From Corynebacterium pilosum DSM 20521 = CIP 103422 (GTDB lineage Bacteria > Actinomycetota > Actinomycetes > Mycobacteriales > Mycobacteriaceae), in contig NZ_KB892440.1 of the NCBI RefSeq assembly GCF_000373805.1, forward strand, positions 29,222-93,221: a stretch of 64,000 nt of DNA, given 5' to 3'. Below, one piece after another: positions 29,117 to 38,570 of this stretch; positions within the stretch are counted from its first letter, which is position 1, and each line of letters begins with the position of its first letter. Below the pieces are notes generated by a model that saw nothing but the letters and a program-made list of their open reading frames with translations, searched no databases and was not told the DNA's origin. The translations under genes were made by a program, and so were the position numbers.

Positions 29117-29576
29117 GCGTACCAGCGTGCCACAAAACTTGCTCCAGTGAGCGTTCAAACGCAGGCAACAGGGGCAATTCGGTGATATTTTCCAGGTCAA
29201 CCCAACGCAGTTCCAAGGATTCTTCGTTGGGATTCGTCGGGATGTGTTCGTCGTCACGCGTCCGTGCCATGACCGTGGTGTAGCTCCACCCGGACTCAAA
29301 AGGCCCGGCCGTGATTAGCTCACCCGTCACGCGCACCAGGTCCGGGTCCAGGGCTGTCTCCTCGATCGCCTCGCGCAGGGCCGCATCAACGGCGGTCTCG
29401 TGACTATCGCGCGCCCCGCCCGGCAGCGCCCACGTACCCCCGTTGGCGGTCCACTCCGCCCGGTGCTGTAACAATACGGTGCGACCTGCCTGCAGGAAGA
29501 GGCCCGCGGCACCGTAACGCCCCCACAGCCGCGTGCCACCCGGACCTTCAAGCCAACCATTGCCGTCACCTATCAT
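29109..29576 (-). CDS. Nudix hydrolase
   Basis: A 155-residue Nudix protein. The Nudix box is complete: GGARDSHETAVDAALREAIE followed by E-T, matching G-x5-E-x7-REUxEE. Hydrolyses a nucleoside diphosphate linked to another group, substrate unknown. ATG 29576 is preceded by GGAAAA. First gene of a three-gene operon with the ABC exporter and divergent from glnX. Confidence 0.88.
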   Translation of the reverse strand: MIGDGNGWLEGPGGTRLWGRYGAAGLFLQAGRTVLLQHRAEWTANGGTWALPGGARDSHETAVDAALREAIEETALDPDLVRVTGELITAGPFESGWSYTTVMARTRDDEHIPTNPNEESLELRWVDLENITELPLLPAFERSLEQVLWHAGTHD

Positions 29577-29657
29577 GTTTTCCAGACTAGCCTTAAACCA
29601 CAAAGGGTAGAAACCTCTCAGTAGTCAACACGGTTCGGGTCACGTTAAGGTACTTAT

Positions 29658-31169
29658 ATGAGGCGCAGCACACCAGACTCAGCGTCGAGCTCCACGTATG
29701 GGTTCGACGACGCTGCCGCCGCCATGCCTGATCGCCTGGATCACACTGATCACGCAGTGCTTGACGACGAAGGCCATGCACTCGACGCTGGCGAGGACGC
29801 CTGGCTGGACCGGATCCATGACCGCCCGCAGCGCAAATCCTGGAAAGATCGGCTCGGTGAATCTTTCACGGTGCCCGCACACTGGGCCCGACGCACCTGG
29901 TCATTCATGTCCACCACACCGGGCACCATGGTGGCCATCACCGTGTTATTGACGCTGGCGCTATTTGCCGCGGGCACCGCGATGTCCCAATCCTCCGCCG
30001 CGCGCCAGAACTCCCTGGACACGCTGGTCAACGCCACCGAGCCGATGAGTCACTCCACCCACGTGCTGTATACCTCCCTCTCGCAGGCGAACACGATGGC
30101 CACCACCAGTTTCGTGGGCACTGGCGTGGAGACCCCGGAGGAACGCGCCGTGTACACCGCGGCCATTGATCGCTCGGTGCTGGCGGCGACGATGGTGCTG
30201 GCCAACGCCGCGGATTCCAATATTGAAGAGACCGAAGAAGTTCAGACGCTGGTCACCGATATCCAGCGCCAGCTGCTCACCTACACCGGAATGATTGAGA
30301 CGGCGCGCACCAACAACCGCCTGGGTAACCCTGTGGGCGCGGCCTACATGTCGGACGCCTCCGCCCTGATGGGCGATCAGCTCCTCCCCCAGGCCTCCCG
30401 CCTGTTCGATATCACCCGCGGCCAAGTCTCCACTGAACAGCGCCGCCTGGCGTTTCCGCAGCTCTTCCCACTCTCAGGCCTGTTGGCCGCCATCTTCTTC
30501 CTGATACTCGCGCAGATCTGGTTGGCACGCACCACCCATCGTCGCCTGAACAAAGGCTTCCTCACAGCCACCGCCCTAATGAGCGTGGCAGCGCTGTGGG
30601 TCATCGCCTCTAATTACGGCGCGTGGGTGGCCGGCAACCGCGGCTTCGAGGAGGCTGCTCAGCCCTGGGACGAGCTGACCACAAGCCGGATCGCCGCCCA
30701 GCAGACGCGTACCGACGAGACCCTGGCCCTGGTGCGACGCACCTCTGTCGATGAGAACGCGAAGTCCTTCGTGGACACCTACACCGCCGTCGCCCAGGCG
30801 CTGGACAACGCAGAGAACGACCAGAACACCAACGTGATCCGCGTTGCCCGCACCAGCCTGGACGATTGGAAGGCGGCCCACGGTCGCCTCGGTGAAGCCA
30901 TGGACAACGGCGCTTACGACGAGGCCGTCTACATCGCCACCAGCGAAGTATCCGCCCCCAACGAAGAACCCACCGCCGCCCAGGCCTACCAGCGCCTCGA
31001 TGCGGTCATGGCCGAACTGATCAATAAGTCCCGCGAGACAATGCGCACCTTCATCAACGACGGCCTTGCCGCCACCAACCTGGTGGCCGCCTCGGTGCTG
31101 GTGCTGTCGCTGTTGTCTATCGTGGCGATCTGGTTGGGCATCCGCCCCCGAATTCAGGAGTACATGTGA
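29658..31169 (+). CDS. glnX: GlnX-like membrane sensor of the PknG pathway
   Basis: A 503-residue membrane protein with four helices: about residues 94-115, 275-298, 302-325 and 478-500. The two large loops between helices 1-2 and 3-4 (about 160 and 150 residues, helical) are expected outside the membrane. Position and topology match GlnX of mycobacteria, which with lipoprotein GlnH reports extracellular aspartate/glutamate to kinase PknG. The Asp/Glu-rich N-terminal 90 residues are cytoplasmic. A very short leader precedes ATG 29658. Confidence 0.85.
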   Translation: MRRSTPDSASSSTYGFDDAAAAMPDRLDHTDHAVLDDEGHALDAGEDAWLDRIHDRPQRKSWKDRLGESFTVPAHWARRTWSFMSTTPGTMVAITVLLTLALFAAGTAMSQSSAARQNSLDTLVNATEPMSHSTHVLYTSLSQANTMATTSFVGTGVETPEERAVYTAAIDRSVLAATMVLANAADSNIEETEEVQTLVTDIQRQLLTYTGMIETARTNNRLGNPVGAAYMSDASALMGDQLLPQASRLFDITRGQVSTEQRRLAFPQLFPLSGLLAAIFFLILAQIWLARTTHRRLNKGFLTATALMSVAALWVIASNYGAWVAGNRGFEEAAQPWDELTTSRIAAQQTRTDETLALVRRTSVDENAKSFVDTYTAVAQALDNAENDQNTNVIRVARTSLDDWKAAHGRLGEAMDNGAYDEAVYIATSEVSAPNEEPTAAQAYQRLDAVMAELINKSRETMRTFINDGLAATNLVAASVLVLSLLSIVAIWLGIRPRIQEYM

Positions 31170-32155
31170 TGCGCCGGCTCATGGGTTTGACAGTGACAAC
31201 GGCCGCGCTGGCCTCGTCGTTAAGCGCGTGCACCACCGACGCCCCGACCGCGCCACCCGAGCCACCGCCTGTACACCGGGCGGGGCCGCCGCTGCCTGCA
31301 GGTTCGACGATCGAGCCGGCCGACACCGAGCCTGTCGAGCCGGACTCAGCAGAGGAACCCTACGGCTCCCTGCGCCCCGACGACGCCACCCCAGAGGAAC
31401 GCGTGCCGGAGGTCTATCAGCGCGGGCGCCTCATCGTGGGCGTGGACCAATCGCAGTACCTGCTCAGTTTCCGTGACCCCGTCACCGGGGACCTGGGTGG
31501 TTTCGAGGTGGATCTGGCCCGCGAGATCGCCGCCGACATTTTCGGGCCGAACCAGCCGGTCGATTTCCGCTTCGTGGACTCGGCGGATCGCGCGAAGGCT
31601 CTGCAAGAGGGGCGGGTGGATATTGTGATTCGCACGATGACCATCACGCGTGACCGTCAGGAGGTCGTCGACTTTTCCACCCCGTACCTGGACGCGAATA
31701 TGCGCCTGCTGGTGCCGCGCGGATCTGGGCTGGCCACGGTGGATTCCATCGGGGACGGGGTGCTGTGCGTGGCCGACGGCTCCACCACCGTCAACGTGGC
31801 CCGCGCGGTCGCACCGGACGCCCGCCTGCTGCTCACGACGAAATGGGCCGACTGTCTGCTAGCGATCCAGCAGTTCCAGGCCGACGCCGTGCTTGCCGAC
31901 GACACCATCCTCTCCGGCATGGCCGCCCAAGACCCCTCCACCGACATCGTGTCCATGCCCCTGCGCCAGGAAGCCTACGGGGTGGGCGTGAAAAAGGGCG
32001 ACGACGGCATGGTCCGCCAGGTCAACTCCACCCTGGAGCGCCTGCGCACCGACGGCACCTGGTGGGAGATGTATGAGAAATGGTTCGGCCCCTACCTAAA
32101 TTCCCAGGGGCCACCGCAGTTGCACTACCGGGAGGAGGAACCCGCCGATGAATGA
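31169..32155 (+). CDS. glnH: GlnH amino-acid-binding lipoprotein
   Basis: A 328-residue exported lipoprotein: signal peptide ending in the lipobox LSAC, a proline-rich linker, then a type 2 periplasmic binding domain (PEVYQRGRLIVGVDQSQYLL, EGRVDIVIRTMTITRDRQEV). No ABC permease genes are nearby, so it acts as a sensor for GlnX/PknG and not as an importer part. ATG 31169 is chosen because AGGAG lies 8 bp upstream and it overlaps the glnX stop as TGATG; a GTG at 31166 is possible. Confidence 0.9.
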   Translation: MRRLMGLTVTTAALASSLSACTTDAPTAPPEPPPVHRAGPPLPAGSTIEPADTEPVEPDSAEEPYGSLRPDDATPEERVPEVYQRGRLIVGVDQSQYLLSFRDPVTGDLGGFEVDLAREIAADIFGPNQPVDFRFVDSADRAKALQEGRVDIVIRTMTITRDRQEVVDFSTPYLDANMRLLVPRGSGLATVDSIGDGVLCVADGSTTVNVARAVAPDARLLLTTKWADCLLAIQQFQADAVLADDTILSGMAAQDPSTDIVSMPLRQEAYGVGVKKGDDGMVRQVNSTLERLRTDGTWWEMYEKWFGPYLNSQGPPQLHYREEEPADE

Positions 32156-34523
32156 CACACCGACCAGCGGCGAAGAGCACGGCACCGAGGCGGTTGCGTT
32201 CAACCCCTTTGCCGACGAGGAACCCGGCACCGCAGCCGTCGCCTTTGACCCTTTTGCCGACGACGATGAGGACGACGAGTACGACGATCTTGGCGACCTC
32301 TCCCACCTGCTCAAAGACCTGGACTCCCTGCGGGATTCGCAGGCTGAACAGCAGCAGGAGGATACGTCGACACGCTCTCGTCGACAAGCACTGTCCACCT
32401 TCAGGTCCCGGCGCGGCACCCGGCGCACCTCCCGCACCGTGGCCGACGGCATGGTCGAGCTGCCGTGGGTGCCGCCGACGAAGCCGACCGACGCGCTGAA
32501 AGACCCGAAGAAGGCGCAGGAAGACAAGGGGATCCCCGCGCCGCAGCTGCAGCCTGGCGACATGGTGGCTGGCCAGTACGAGGTGCTCGGTGTGATCGCG
32601 CACGGTGGCATGGGTTGGATCTACCTGGCAGAGGACCATTTTGTGTCGGAACGCGTGGTGGTGCTGAAGGGGATGCAGGCGGAGAAGTCGGCGGATGAGA
32701 CCGCGGCCGCGGAGGCGGAGCGCGAGTTTCTGGCTGATATTACGCACCCGGGGATCGTGAAGATTTTCAACTTCATTGACGATCCGCGCGTGCCCGGCGG
32801 CTTCATCGTCATGGAATTCGTCGGCGGCCCCTCCCTGCGTGTGCGCCGCAACGCCTCAGATAAGGGCGTGTTGCCCATCGATGTGGCCATCGCCTACATC
32901 CTCGAAGTGCTGCCCGCGCTGGACTATCTGCACTCGCGCGGCGTGGTCTATAACGACCTCAAGCCGGACAACATCATCGTCACCGAAGACCAGGTAAAAC
33001 TGATTGACCTGGGCGCGGTCAGCGGCATCGGCGCCTACGGCTTCATCTACGGCACCAAAGGTTTCCAAGCACCCGAGGTGGCCACCGAGGGCCCCTCGAT
33101 CGCCTCCGATATTTACACCATCGGCCGCACCCTGGCCGCGCTCACCGTGAACCTGCCCCAAGACAATGGGATCTACCAGCAAGGACTGCCCTCGCCGACG
33201 ACAGAACCCACATTCCGCCGCTACCTCTCCTTCTACAGGTTCCTCCAACGCTGCTGCCACCCCGACCCGAAGCGCAGGTTCTCGTCGATAAGCGAGCTGG
33301 AACCGCAACTCTTTGGCGTCTTGCGCGAGGTCATCGCCCTGCGCGACGGCATCACCTACCCGGCGCAGCACTCGCTGTTCTCGCCGCAACGTACCACCTT
33401 CGGCACCAAACACCTGGTGTTTCGCACGGACCAGCTGCTCGACGGCATCGACCGCACCGTGGAAATCACCGCGCAAGAAGTGGTCACCGCCCTGCCGACG
33501 CCGCTGATCAACCGCGAAGACGTCGCCGCCCCCATGCTCTCCGGCTCCTCCTACGCCGAACCGCAGGAAACGCTGGAATCGCTGCGCCAGGCCATGCAGA
33601 CCGCCGAGTACGAGCGCTCCGACGAAATTCCCTTCGCCGTGGTCCGAGCCATGCTCGAACTTGGGCTGACCATGCAAGCGCGCACCTGGCTGGCGTCGAT
33701 GTCCGACCAGTTGTCGTCCAACTGGCGCTTCCAGTGGTACTCCGGGATCACCGAACTGCTTCTCGACGACTACTCCGCCGCCCAAGAATTCTTCGTCCGC
33801 GTCTTGGAGATTTTGCCTGGCGAGGCCGCCCCGAAACTGGCGATCGCCGCCGTCGACGAGCTGATGCTGCAAAGCCAAGGCATGACCGGCGAATCGCTTC
33901 TCGACGACGCTACCGCCCGCGCCACCTCCGGCATCACCTCCCACCTGGGAACCCTGGACCCCCAACGCTTCGAAGACCTCACCGCCGACTGGACCCACCG
34001 CACCCGCGACCCCATGGACCTGCGGTTTAACGCCATGCGCCTGTACTCCCTGGTGTGGCTGACCAACCCCACCACCGTCAGCTCCGCCTTCGGCCTGGCG
34101 CGGCAACTCATGGCCGAAGGGCAGGTAGAACTGGCCGTGATGGCGCTGGACAAGGTGCCGCAGAGCTCGCGCCACCACCGGATGGCCCAGCTCACCTCGA
34201 TCCTGAATCTCATCGCCGACGACCTCACCGAATCCCGCATCCGGCGCGCCGCCCGACGCATGGACGACATCCCCGCCAATGAGCCCCGCTTCCTGCAAAT
34301 CAAGATCGCCGTGCTCAACGCGGGCCTGAACTTCCTGCGCGACGCGGGCGTGGACTCCGCCGCCTCCCCCAACCCCCTCTTCGAGTTTGACTTCACCCAG
34401 AACGGGCTGCGCTACGGCCTGGCCTATACCCTGCGCCAACAGGCCCGTCTCTCCCCTTATCCCCGCCATAGGTATGCGCTGGTGGACATGGCGAACCAGG
34501 TCCGGCCCACCACCTGGTTCTAG
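32148..34523 (+). CDS. pknG: serine/threonine protein kinase PknG
   Basis: A 791-residue soluble kinase. The kinase domain (about 140-400) has GGMGWIYLAED, the ATP lysine in VVVLKGMQ, the PknG-type catalytic loop VYNDLKPDN in place of HRD, and DLG in place of DFG. A C-terminal TPR-like region follows. No CxxC pairs are visible before the kinase domain, so the rubredoxin domain of mycobacterial PknG is absent. The N-terminus holds a tandem near-repeat (AVAFNPFAD, AVAFDPFAD). In C. glutamicum PknG phosphorylates OdhI and so releases 2-oxoglutarate dehydrogenase. Overlaps glnH by 8 bp. Confidence 0.95.
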   Translation: MNDTPTSGEEHGTEAVAFNPFADEEPGTAAVAFDPFADDDEDDEYDDLGDLSHLLKDLDSLRDSQAEQQQEDTSTRSRRQALSTFRSRRGTRRTSRTVADGMVELPWVPPTKPTDALKDPKKAQEDKGIPAPQLQPGDMVAGQYEVLGVIAHGGMGWIYLAEDHFVSERVVVLKGMQAEKSADETAAAEAEREFLADITHPGIVKIFNFIDDPRVPGGFIVMEFVGGPSLRVRRNASDKGVLPIDVAIAYILEVLPALDYLHSRGVVYNDLKPDNIIVTEDQVKLIDLGAVSGIGAYGFIYGTKGFQAPEVATEGPSIASDIYTIGRTLAALTVNLPQDNGIYQQGLPSPTTEPTFRRYLSFYRFLQRCCHPDPKRRFSSISELEPQLFGVLREVIALRDGITYPAQHSLFSPQRTTFGTKHLVFRTDQLLDGIDRTVEITAQEVVTALPTPLINREDVAAPMLSGSSYAEPQETLESLRQAMQTAEYERSDEIPFAVVRAMLELGLTMQARTWLASMSDQLSSNWRFQWYSGITELLLDDYSAAQEFFVRVLEILPGEAAPKLAIAAVDELMLQSQGMTGESLLDDATARATSGITSHLGTLDPQRFEDLTADWTHRTRDPMDLRFNAMRLYSLVWLTNPTTVSSAFGLARQLMAEGQVELAVMALDKVPQSSRHHRMAQLTSILNLIADDLTESRIRRAARRMDDIPANEPRFLQIKIAVLNAGLNFLRDAGVDSAASPNPLFEFDFTQNGLRYGLAYTLRQQARLSPYPRHRYALVDMANQVRPTTWF

Positions 34524-34526
34524 CCT

Positions 34527-34661
34527 GGCCATCCTGCACCAGATCCCTCCCCCTGCGACCTGGGCCTTTGTTTCCGATCGGTGCCAGATGGCGCCATCTG
34601 GCACCGCTGCCAAATAAAACCGCAGGTCACGCGCCCCCTGACCTGGTGCAAGATTGCCCCT
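34527..34661. repeat. palindromic intergenic repeat, copy A
   Basis: About 135 bp, starting 4 bp after the pknG stop. Outer arms begin GGCCATCCTGCACCAGATC and end GACCTGGTGCAAGATTGC. The centre is a perfect 28-bp palindrome at 34579-34606 whose right half, GCCATCTGGCACCG, resembles the outer arm. Roughly 85% identical to copy B at 35693 in the same orientation. Likely folds strongly as RNA. Confidence 0.85.
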
Positions 34662-34751
34662 TTTTCTTATCCCGCGACACATCAGGCTCCGCGGGTTACA
34701 CTAATCCACGTCCGGGGAGGGACATTCACAATTTCACAACAGGGGGGCCTG

Positions 34752-35690
34752 ATGAAAAAGTATTCTTTCTACAACGCGTCACAACTGCGCGCGCAGCTCG
34801 GGATCAGCAAGAACCAATTCCACCGCATGCTCGAGGCCGGGGAGATCACCCGCGTCGACAAGCACATCTATGTCGCGGCGCGCCTCACACCGGCCGAGGC
34901 GGCCTGGCAGTTCCAGTGGAGAAACGAAAGCTATCCACTCACGGGACCGTCCGCGATGGCACTTTACGACGACAAACCGCTCCAACTACCACTCCACTTC
35001 CAAATACCTCGCACCAAGCGCGCCCGGGACAATGACTGGATGGTCACCACCCGCAGGGCCCGCCAGAACGACCACGTCCGAAAAGGTCTACGCGTGGTGC
35101 CTCCGGTGGTGGCAGCCGCGGACGCCCTGGGCTTCGTCGATAAGAAAGACGTCAGGGCCTTTCTGCAACGCAACTATGGCAAGCGCGGGGGCAAGGCGCT
35201 ACTCAGCGAGGACCTTGAGATTCTCTACCGGGTACCGGAGGAACTCCAGGACATTCTGTCCAATACGGCACTAGGTACCGATAGCCGGCTAGAGAGCAGA
35301 TTCTGGGCGTACCTGAAGGAGGCGGGCCTTGACTTCGACCATAATGTCTACCTCAATGGGTACATGTGGGATTTTGTGGCCTGCTGTTGCGCGCGCTTCC
35401 GGATCGAGATCGGTGCTTTCGATTTCCACCGCGACACCAGCAGCCATTCAGGCTGGCAGAATTACATCCGCGATGTGTGGAAGATGAACTGGGCCGTGCT
35501 CAACGGGGTGATTGTCTTGCAGTTCACAGCGAAGTGCATCGACTTGGAGCCGGAGAAGTGCGTCGAGGTAGTCAAGCAGGCTCTTGAGTGGCATCGCAAC
35601 CCTGCTTCGAAGAGGCCGTCTTGGGCTTTGCCATGGAACTGGCATAAGGGGCTTCGCGACGAGTACTCGGCGTACTGGACCCGTTGGTAG
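34752..35690 (+). CDS. AbiEi-like winged helix plus DUF559-like nuclease fold protein
   Basis: A 312-residue protein. Residues 1-50 (ASQLRAQLGISKNQFHRML) resemble the winged-helix domain of AbiEi-type antitoxins. The C-terminal part from about residue 175 has the layout of a small PD-(D/E)xK, DUF559/Vsr-like nuclease: Glu in SRLESRFW, Asp in MWDFVACC, Glu in FRIEIGAFDFH, then YIRDVWKMN and a hydrophobic strand VIVLQFTAKCI. This architecture is common for actinobacterial orphan genes of unknown, possibly defensive, role. ATG 34752 follows AGGGGGGC; a longer frame from 34581 runs back into repeat A and is rejected. Confidence 0.7.
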   Translation: MKKYSFYNASQLRAQLGISKNQFHRMLEAGEITRVDKHIYVAARLTPAEAAWQFQWRNESYPLTGPSAMALYDDKPLQLPLHFQIPRTKRARDNDWMVTTRRARQNDHVRKGLRVVPPVVAAADALGFVDKKDVRAFLQRNYGKRGGKALLSEDLEILYRVPEELQDILSNTALGTDSRLESRFWAYLKEAGLDFDHNVYLNGYMWDFVACCCARFRIEIGAFDFHRDTSSHSGWQNYIRDVWKMNWAVLNGVIVLQFTAKCIDLEPEKCVEVVKQALEWHRNPASKRPSWALPWNWHKGLRDEYSAYWTRW

Positions 35691-35692
35691 GG

Positions 35693-35823
35693 GCCATCTT
35701 GCACCAGGTCCCTACCCCGCTGACCATGGGCTTTGGATTCCAGCGGTGCGAGATGGCGCCATCTGGCACCGCTGCCAAATAAACCCGCAGGTCACGCGCA
35801 CCATGACCTGGTGCAGGATTGCT
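35693..35823. repeat. palindromic intergenic repeat, copy B
   Basis: Starts GGCCATCTTGCACCAGGTC and ends GACCTGGTGCAGGATTGC right at the ackA stop codon. The outer arms are inverted repeats of each other, with two mismatches in 18. The centre is the same palindrome as copy A with one mismatch (GGTGCGAGATGGC / GCCATCTGGCACC). It may act as a two-way terminator for the convergent genes. Confidence 0.85.
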
Positions 35824-35824
35824 G

Positions 35825-37021
35825 CTAGGCGAACTTGATCGCCTTCTGCGCGATCGCGAGCTCCTCGTTAGTGGGGATCACGAAGACGCGCACGGTGGAA
35901 TCGTCCGTGGAGATCTGGCGCGCCTCGTCGCCACGCGCCTCATTGCGCTCATGGTCGACCTTGATGCCGTAGTGCTGCAGGCCGGCTAGTGCGTCACGAC
36001 GAACGCGGTGGTCGTTTTCGCCGACACCCGCGGTGAAGGTGATCGCATCAACGCGACCCAGCGCGATCATGTAGGAGCCGAGCACGCGGCGCAGCTGGTG
36101 GATGTAGACGTTGTACGCAAGCCACGCGTTTTCGTCTTCGTCCTCTTCGATCATGCGGTGCAGGTCGCGGAAGTCATTGACACCCGACAAACCTTTCACG
36201 CCAGATTTGCGGTTGAGCAGGTCGTCGATCTCATCGATAGACATGCCACCGTTGCGGGCGAGGTGGAAGATGATGCCCGGATCGATGTCGCCACTGCGGG
36301 TGCCCATGACCAGGCCGGCCAGTGGGGTCAGGCCCATCGAGGTATCGATCGGGTACCCGTTCTTGATCGCGGACGCGGAAGCGCCGTTGCCCAAGTGAAG
36401 GACGATCTGGTTGCATGCCGCAGCGGGGCGGTCCAGCAGTGGCGGAACCTGTTCAGAGATGAACTCGTGGCTGGTGCCGTGGAAGCCGTAGCGGCGGACG
36501 TGGTTTTGAGTGGCCACTTCGGCGTTGATGGCATAAATCGCTGCAGCTGGTGGCAGGTCGCGGAAGAAGCCTGTGTCGAAGACGGCGACGTGGGGGATGT
36601 CCGGAAGGATCTGGCGGGCCACTTCGATGCCGTCGATGTTCGCGGGGTTGTGGAGTGGCGCCAGTGGGATCAGGTCCCGGATCATGTCGACGACCTGGTC
36701 GTTGATCAGTTCTGGGGCGGAAAACACCATGCCGCCGTGGACCACGCGGTGGCCGACCGCGGTGATGTCTACCTGGGTGGGGCCGCAGCCAAGTTCCTCA
36801 AGCAGCTTCATGGAGGCTTCTAGGCCGACGGTGTGGTTCGGGATCGGCTGCTGGATAGCGTGCTTTTCGCCGTTATGCTTCACCGTCAGGCGGCCCTGGG
36901 GCTCCCCGATCTGTTCGACGACACCGGAGACGAAGGGGTCGTCGGAAGCTGCGGCTGAAGGGTCCACGATCTGGAATTTGATCGAGGAGGAGCCGGAGTT
37001 AATCACAAGTGCATATGCCAT
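35825..37021 (-). CDS. ackA: acetate kinase
   Basis: A 398-residue ASKHA-fold kinase making ATP and acetate from acetyl phosphate. Signatures: [15 protein letters not shown] at the start, [18 protein letters not shown], and [12 protein letters not shown]. Complete. ATG 37021 overlaps the pta stop (TAATG), so it is translated together with pta. Confidence 0.97.
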   Translation of the reverse strand: MAYALVINSGSSSIKFQIVDPSAAASDDPFVSGVVEQIGEPQGRLTVKHNGEKHAIQQPIPNHTVGLEASMKLLEELGCGPTQVDITAVGHRVVHGGMVFSAPELINDQVVDMIRDLIPLAPLHNPANIDGIEVARQILPDIPHVAVFDTGFFRDLPPAAAIYAINAEVATQNHVRRYGFHGTSHEFISEQVPPLLDRPAAACNQIVLHLGNGASASAIKNGYPIDTSMGLTPLAGLVMGTRSGDIDPGIIFHLARNGGMSIDEIDDLLNRKSGVKGLSGVNDFRDLHRMIEEDEDENAWLAYNVYIHQLRRVLGSYMIALGRVDAITFTAGVGENDHRVRRDALAGLQHYGIKVDHERNEARGDEARQISTDDSTVRVFVIPTNEELAIAQKAIKFA

Positions 37022-38397
37022 TAGTTCGAGCCTCCAGCCTGGATCGCGGTGATAGCCACGGTATTCACGATGTCGGGCACGGTCGCACCGCGCGAGAGGT
37101 CATTGACCGGCTTGTTCAGGCCCTGCAGGATCGGGCCGACGGCCAGCGCGCCACCGGTACGCTGAGCGGTCTTGTAGCCGATATTGCCTGCCTCCAGGTC
37201 GGGGAACACGAACACGTTGGCGTGGCCTGCCACTGGGGAATCTGGCATCTTGCGCTCCGCAACACCTGGGTCGCAGGCAGCGTCGAACTGCAGCGGGCCA
37301 TCCACAGCCACATCGGGGTTGAGTTCGCGTGCCTTCTCCAGGGCCGCAACGGCGCGTTCGACGTCCGGGCCTGCACCTGAAGCACCGGTGGAGTACGACA
37401 GGAGCGCGACCTTCGGGTCGATACCGAACTGCGAGGCGGTCCGGGCCGAGACCACAGCGATCTCACCCAACTGGTCCGCGGTCGGGTTCGGGTTCACGGC
37501 ACAGTCGCCGAATGCCCAGAGGCGGTCGCGCATCACCATCAGGAAGATCGAGGAAACCACCGACGCATCCGGGGTGGTCTTGATCACCTGGAGGGCCGGG
37601 CGCAGCGTGGCGGCAGTGGTGTTCACGGCACCGGAGACCATGCCGTCGGCCAGGCCTTCCTGCACCATCATCACGCCGAAGTAGGAAACATCTTCCACGG
37701 TCTTGCGGGCATCTTCCTCCGAGATGCCCTTGTGCTTGCGCAGCTCATAGAACGCGGCAGCAAACTGGTCCAGCAGCTCCGAGTTCTTGTAATCCAGAAG
37801 CGTTGCCTTAGACAGATCCAAGCTGAGCTCGTCGGCACGCGCCTGCATCGCCGCCGGATCCCCCAGGATGGTGATCTTGGCGATGCCCTGGCGCAGCAAC
37901 TGATCGGCCGCGGTGAGGATGCGGTCATCTTCGCCCTCGGGCAGAACGATGTGAGAACCTGCGGCCTTGGCGCGCTCCAGCAGCTGGGCTTCGAAGACCG
38001 GCTCAGAGACGACCTCCGGAGCATGGGTGTTCAGGGCTGCGGCCAAGCGATCGTCGTCAAGCAACTGATCTGCGGTCACCGTGTCCGCGACGACTGCCCC
38101 CAGCTCGGCGGCGCGCTTTGCGGCCAGGGCGGCGCGGCGCTCATCGCCATCGGTGACCATGACCAGAGGGATCCCCAGCGCTGCCGCGGCATCGCCGTCG
38201 AAGGTTAAACTGCCCGTGCCGACGACGAGGGCGGGGCCATCGGCGAGCGGCTGGGCAGCATAAATCTCCCCCACAGAATCGTTAAAGTCATAGAGGCGAA
38301 CCAGGTTCAGATCGTGCTTCTGAGCCAGTTCTTCGAGGTCAATGCCATCAAAGTTGCGGTTGATTACGGTGATCAATGCTGATCGCTTTTCTGCCAT
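37021..38397 (-). CDS. pta: phosphate acetyltransferase
   Basis: A 458-residue enzyme converting acetyl-CoA and phosphate to acetyl phosphate. A short N-terminal P-loop-like domain is followed by the PTA catalytic domain (from about residue 140): [31 protein letters not shown] and [13 protein letters not shown] 38397 is chosen for [11 protein letters not shown] and its AAGGTAAGG upstream; a frame to 38493 is not conserved. pta-ackA serves acetate overflow and acetate activation. Confidence 0.96.
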   Translation of the reverse strand: MAEKRSALITVINRNFDGIDLEELAQKHDLNLVRLYDFNDSVGEIYAAQPLADGPALVVGTGSLTFDGDAAAALGIPLVMVTDGDERRAALAAKRAAELGAVVADTVTADQLLDDDRLAAALNTHAPEVVSEPVFEAQLLERAKAAGSHIVLPEGEDDRILTAADQLLRQGIAKITILGDPAAMQARADELSLDLSKATLLDYKNSELLDQFAAAFYELRKHKGISEEDARKTVEDVSYFGVMMVQEGLADGMVSGAVNTTAATLRPALQVIKTTPDASVVSSIFLMVMRDRLWAFGDCAVNPNPTADQLGEIAVVSARTASQFGIDPKVALLSYSTGASGAGPDVERAVAALEKARELNPDVAVDGPLQFDAACDPGVAERKMPDSPVAGHANVFVFPDLEAGNIGYKTAQRTGGALAVGPILQGLNKPVNDLSRGATVPDIVNTVAITAIQAGGSN

Positions 38398-38570
38398 GGG
38401 CCTTACCTTTCGTCGTGTGTTCTCACTCTGGAAAGTTCTTCGCCCTATTCTAGCTATAAACGGTGGTGCAGACATGACCGTTTCGACGGCCACATTCGGC
38501 CATCATTGCAGCACCCTATACACTGGTCTGCAGAAATCAGATTTAGAACACATTAATGTAAAGGAATTGC
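38398..38570. promoter_or_regulatory. divergent pta / fprA intergenic region
   Basis: A 173-bp gap with the promoters of pta (minus) and the ferredoxin reductase gene (plus). It is AT-richer than the flanks. I looked for RamA, RamB and GlxR sites, which control pta-ackA in C. glutamicum, and saw no convincing match. Confidence 0.4.

Larger units (their letters stand above)
34527..35823. mobile_element. repeat-flanked single-gene cassette between pknG and ackA
   Basis: Two direct copies of a roughly 130-bp palindromic repeat bracket one gene (34752-35690). The unit runs from 4 bp after the pknG stop to the ackA stop. pknG and ackA are neighbours in mycobacteria and, from memory, in C. glutamicum, so the block is an insertion. 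There is no transposase, so it resembles a MITE-bounded or recombination-mobilised cassette. The mobile nature is inferred from layout alone. Confidence 0.55.

Noticed and set aside
32856..34682. A 608-codon frame antisense to pknG running into repeat A
   Set aside because: No recognisable domain; pknG is certain on the other strand.
34581..34751. Extension of the nuclease-like gene upstream to 34581
   Set aside because: The extra codons translate the palindromic repeat; a good ribosome-binding site and start lie at 34752.
38398..38570. RamA, RamB or GlxR site in the pta promoter region
   Set aside because: Expected from C. glutamicum but no half-sites of the right sequence and spacing were found by eye.
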